5,805 bases of DNA, from positions 1 through 5,805 of the forward strand of contig CAZRRG010000114.1 in assembly GCA_964602455.1 (NCBI GenBank), read 5' to 3'. The notes under the pieces were generated by a model. The model had not been told where the DNA came from. It made no database searches and was given only the letters and a program-made list of their open reading frames with translations. Below, in pieces: positions 4,818-5,805 of this stretch; position 1 is the first letter of the stretch; every line of letters starts with the position of its first letter. This stretch comes from JBBDIP01 sp964602455 (lineage in GTDB: Bacteria > Bacillota > Sulfobacillia > Fermentithermobacillales > Fermentithermobacillaceae). A program made the translations under genes and the position numbers.

Positions 4818-5805
4818 TCAGCGCTGAGCCCCGGCATGGGACCTGGGATTGTCCCGCAGCAGTCTCATCCCGTTTAGTATCACCAAGAGCACGCTTGCTT
4901 CGTGGATGAGCATTCCGCCGCTCAGGAACACTATCCGTCCCACAACTCCCGCTAGCAGGAGGCCAACCACGATGACCGCGAATGCCACGTTCTGCCTCAC
5001 GACGCTCATAATCCGCCTGCTCAACGCGATGGCCTGAGGCACGCGCTCCAGGTTGTCGGTCATGAGCGCGATGTCTGCCGTCTCGATCGCGGCCTCTGTG
5101 CCGGAGACCCCCATCGCGATGCTCACGTCAGCGGTGGCGAGTGCCGGCGCATCATTGATGCCGTCGCCTATCATTGCCACCACGTGGCCCCCGGCCTGGA
5201 TCTGCCGGATGGCCTCCACCTTCTCCTCGGGAAGGAGGCCGGCGCGAACTTCGTCAATCCCGAGCTCCTGAGCCACTCTCGATGCCGCCGAAGAGTTATC
5301 GCCCGTCAGCATTACCGTCTTCCGCACCCCGGCGCGGCGTAATCCCGCCACAAGGGCCCTCGCGCCATCCCTTACAGGGTCGGTGATGCCTATTACGCCG
5401 ATCGCCATGCCTCCATGGGCCACAAGCGCCACTGTCTCGCCGGCGGACTCACGGTCTGAGACCACCTTTTCTTGCTCTCGGGTGAGCGCCACGCCGTTGT
5501 CTGTGAGGAGCCTCCGGTTGCCCACCTGAACGGTGCCGCCTTCAGCCTCAGCCACTGCGCCGAGCCCGGGGAGGAGGGACCAGTTGCGGGCCTCAGCCGG
5601 TTCAATGCCGTGATCCTTGGCGTAGTCCAGTATGGCCTTGCCGAGGTGGTGCTCAGACCTCAGTTCAGCTCCGGCCGCAAGGGAGATTATGTCCTCAGGG
5701 CCGACGCTGTTTCCGCCGGCAAAGGGGATGACTGTGGCCACTGCCGGTCTGCCCATCGTCAGGGTGCCGGTCTTGTCGAACGCAACCACGTCCACCTTGC
5801 CGATA
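4818..5805 (-). CDS. Heavy-metal-translocating P1B-type ATPase, C-terminal half
   Basis: This membrane pump uses ATP to export a metal ion. About 328 C-terminal residues are visible; the gene starts beyond base 5805, so the metal-binding N-terminus, TM1-6 and the CPC/SPC-type metal motif are missing. Visible in order (D of the phosphorylation site as landmark) are DKTGTLT (5757-5777), the nucleotide-binding motif SEHHLGKA (about 5637-5657), GLG in the N domain, MLTGD, GDGINDAPALA with the SIAMG and TEAAIETADIALM stretch, and two final membrane segments ending in a HEASVLLVILNGMRLL stretch. The TM8 HEAS resembles the HEG(S/G)T motif of P1B-4 (Co/Fe-type) ATPases, so Co, Fe or Zn is more likely than Cu; this is inference. 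The usual HP dipeptide of the N domain reads HH here. The GTG at 5795 is internal, since the frame continues upstream as Ile-Gly-Lys. It converges on the membrane operon. Confidence 0.95.
   Translation of the reverse strand, partial: IGKVDVVAFDKTGTLTMGRPAVATVIPFAGGNSVGPEDIISLAAGAELRSEHHLGKAILDYAKDHGIEPAEARNWSLLPGLGAVAEAEGGTVQVGNRRLLTDNGVALTREQEKVVSDRESAGETVALVAHGGMAIGVIGITDPVRDGARALVAGLRRAGVRKTVMLTGDNSSAASRVAQELGIDEVRAGLLPEEKVEAIRQIQAGGHVVAMIGDGINDAPALATADVSIAMGVSGTEAAIETADIALMTDNLERVPQAIALSRRIMSVVRQNVAFAVIVVGLLLAGVVGRIVFLSGGMLIHEASVLLVILNGMRLLRDNPRSHAGAQR

Noticed and set aside
5393..5605. Second minus-strand frame inside the P-type ATPase
   Set aside because: It is out of frame with the intact ATPase motifs and looks like a composition shadow, not a frameshifted fragment.

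Overview
This window looks like chromosomal DNA from a moderately GC-rich bacterium, most likely a Bacillota (Firmicutes)-type lineage or a neighbouring phylum. The evidence is the strong purine-rich Shine-Dalgarno sequences (AAGGAGGTG, GAGGGGGT, AGGGGGTGA), a probable TTG start, tightly packed co-directional genes and an intrinsic terminator. The species cannot be named from sequence alone. No transposase, tRNA, rRNA, CRISPR array or phage gene was seen.

Layout. (1) Bases 1-552 (+) are the 3' end of a polar-amino-acid ABC transporter ATPase (GlnQ/ArtP class); the Walker A part lies upstream of the window. (2) Bases 625-1494 (+) are a complete aldo/keto reductase with an intact catalytic tetrad. 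(3) Bases 1495-1817 are non-coding, with a terminator-like hairpin, a weak promoter candidate and a small inverted repeat before a strong ribosome binding site. (4) Bases 1818-4676 (+) form a tight four-gene operon encoding only membrane proteins of unknown function. The order is anchored soluble domain (DUF6754-like), polytopic protein, anchored soluble domain, polytopic protein; the gaps are 21 and 13 nt, and the last junction is a 4-nt ATGA overlap. The operon ends in a strong hairpin with a UUCG tetraloop. (5) Bases 4818-5805 (-) are the C-terminal half of a heavy-metal P1B-type ATPase, convergent with the operon and running off the right edge.

Working together. The ABC ATPase and the reductase may share a transcript (72 nt apart), but no functional link is visible. 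The four-gene operon is the most interesting part. Its spacing and all-membrane content suggest one membrane complex built from two anchored domains and two polytopic subunits. The two anchored proteins resemble each other in layout and share a short local motif, so they may be distant paralogues working as a pair. Nothing in the sequence gives a substrate or reaction. The metal-efflux ATPase on the other strand is probably an independent transcription unit.
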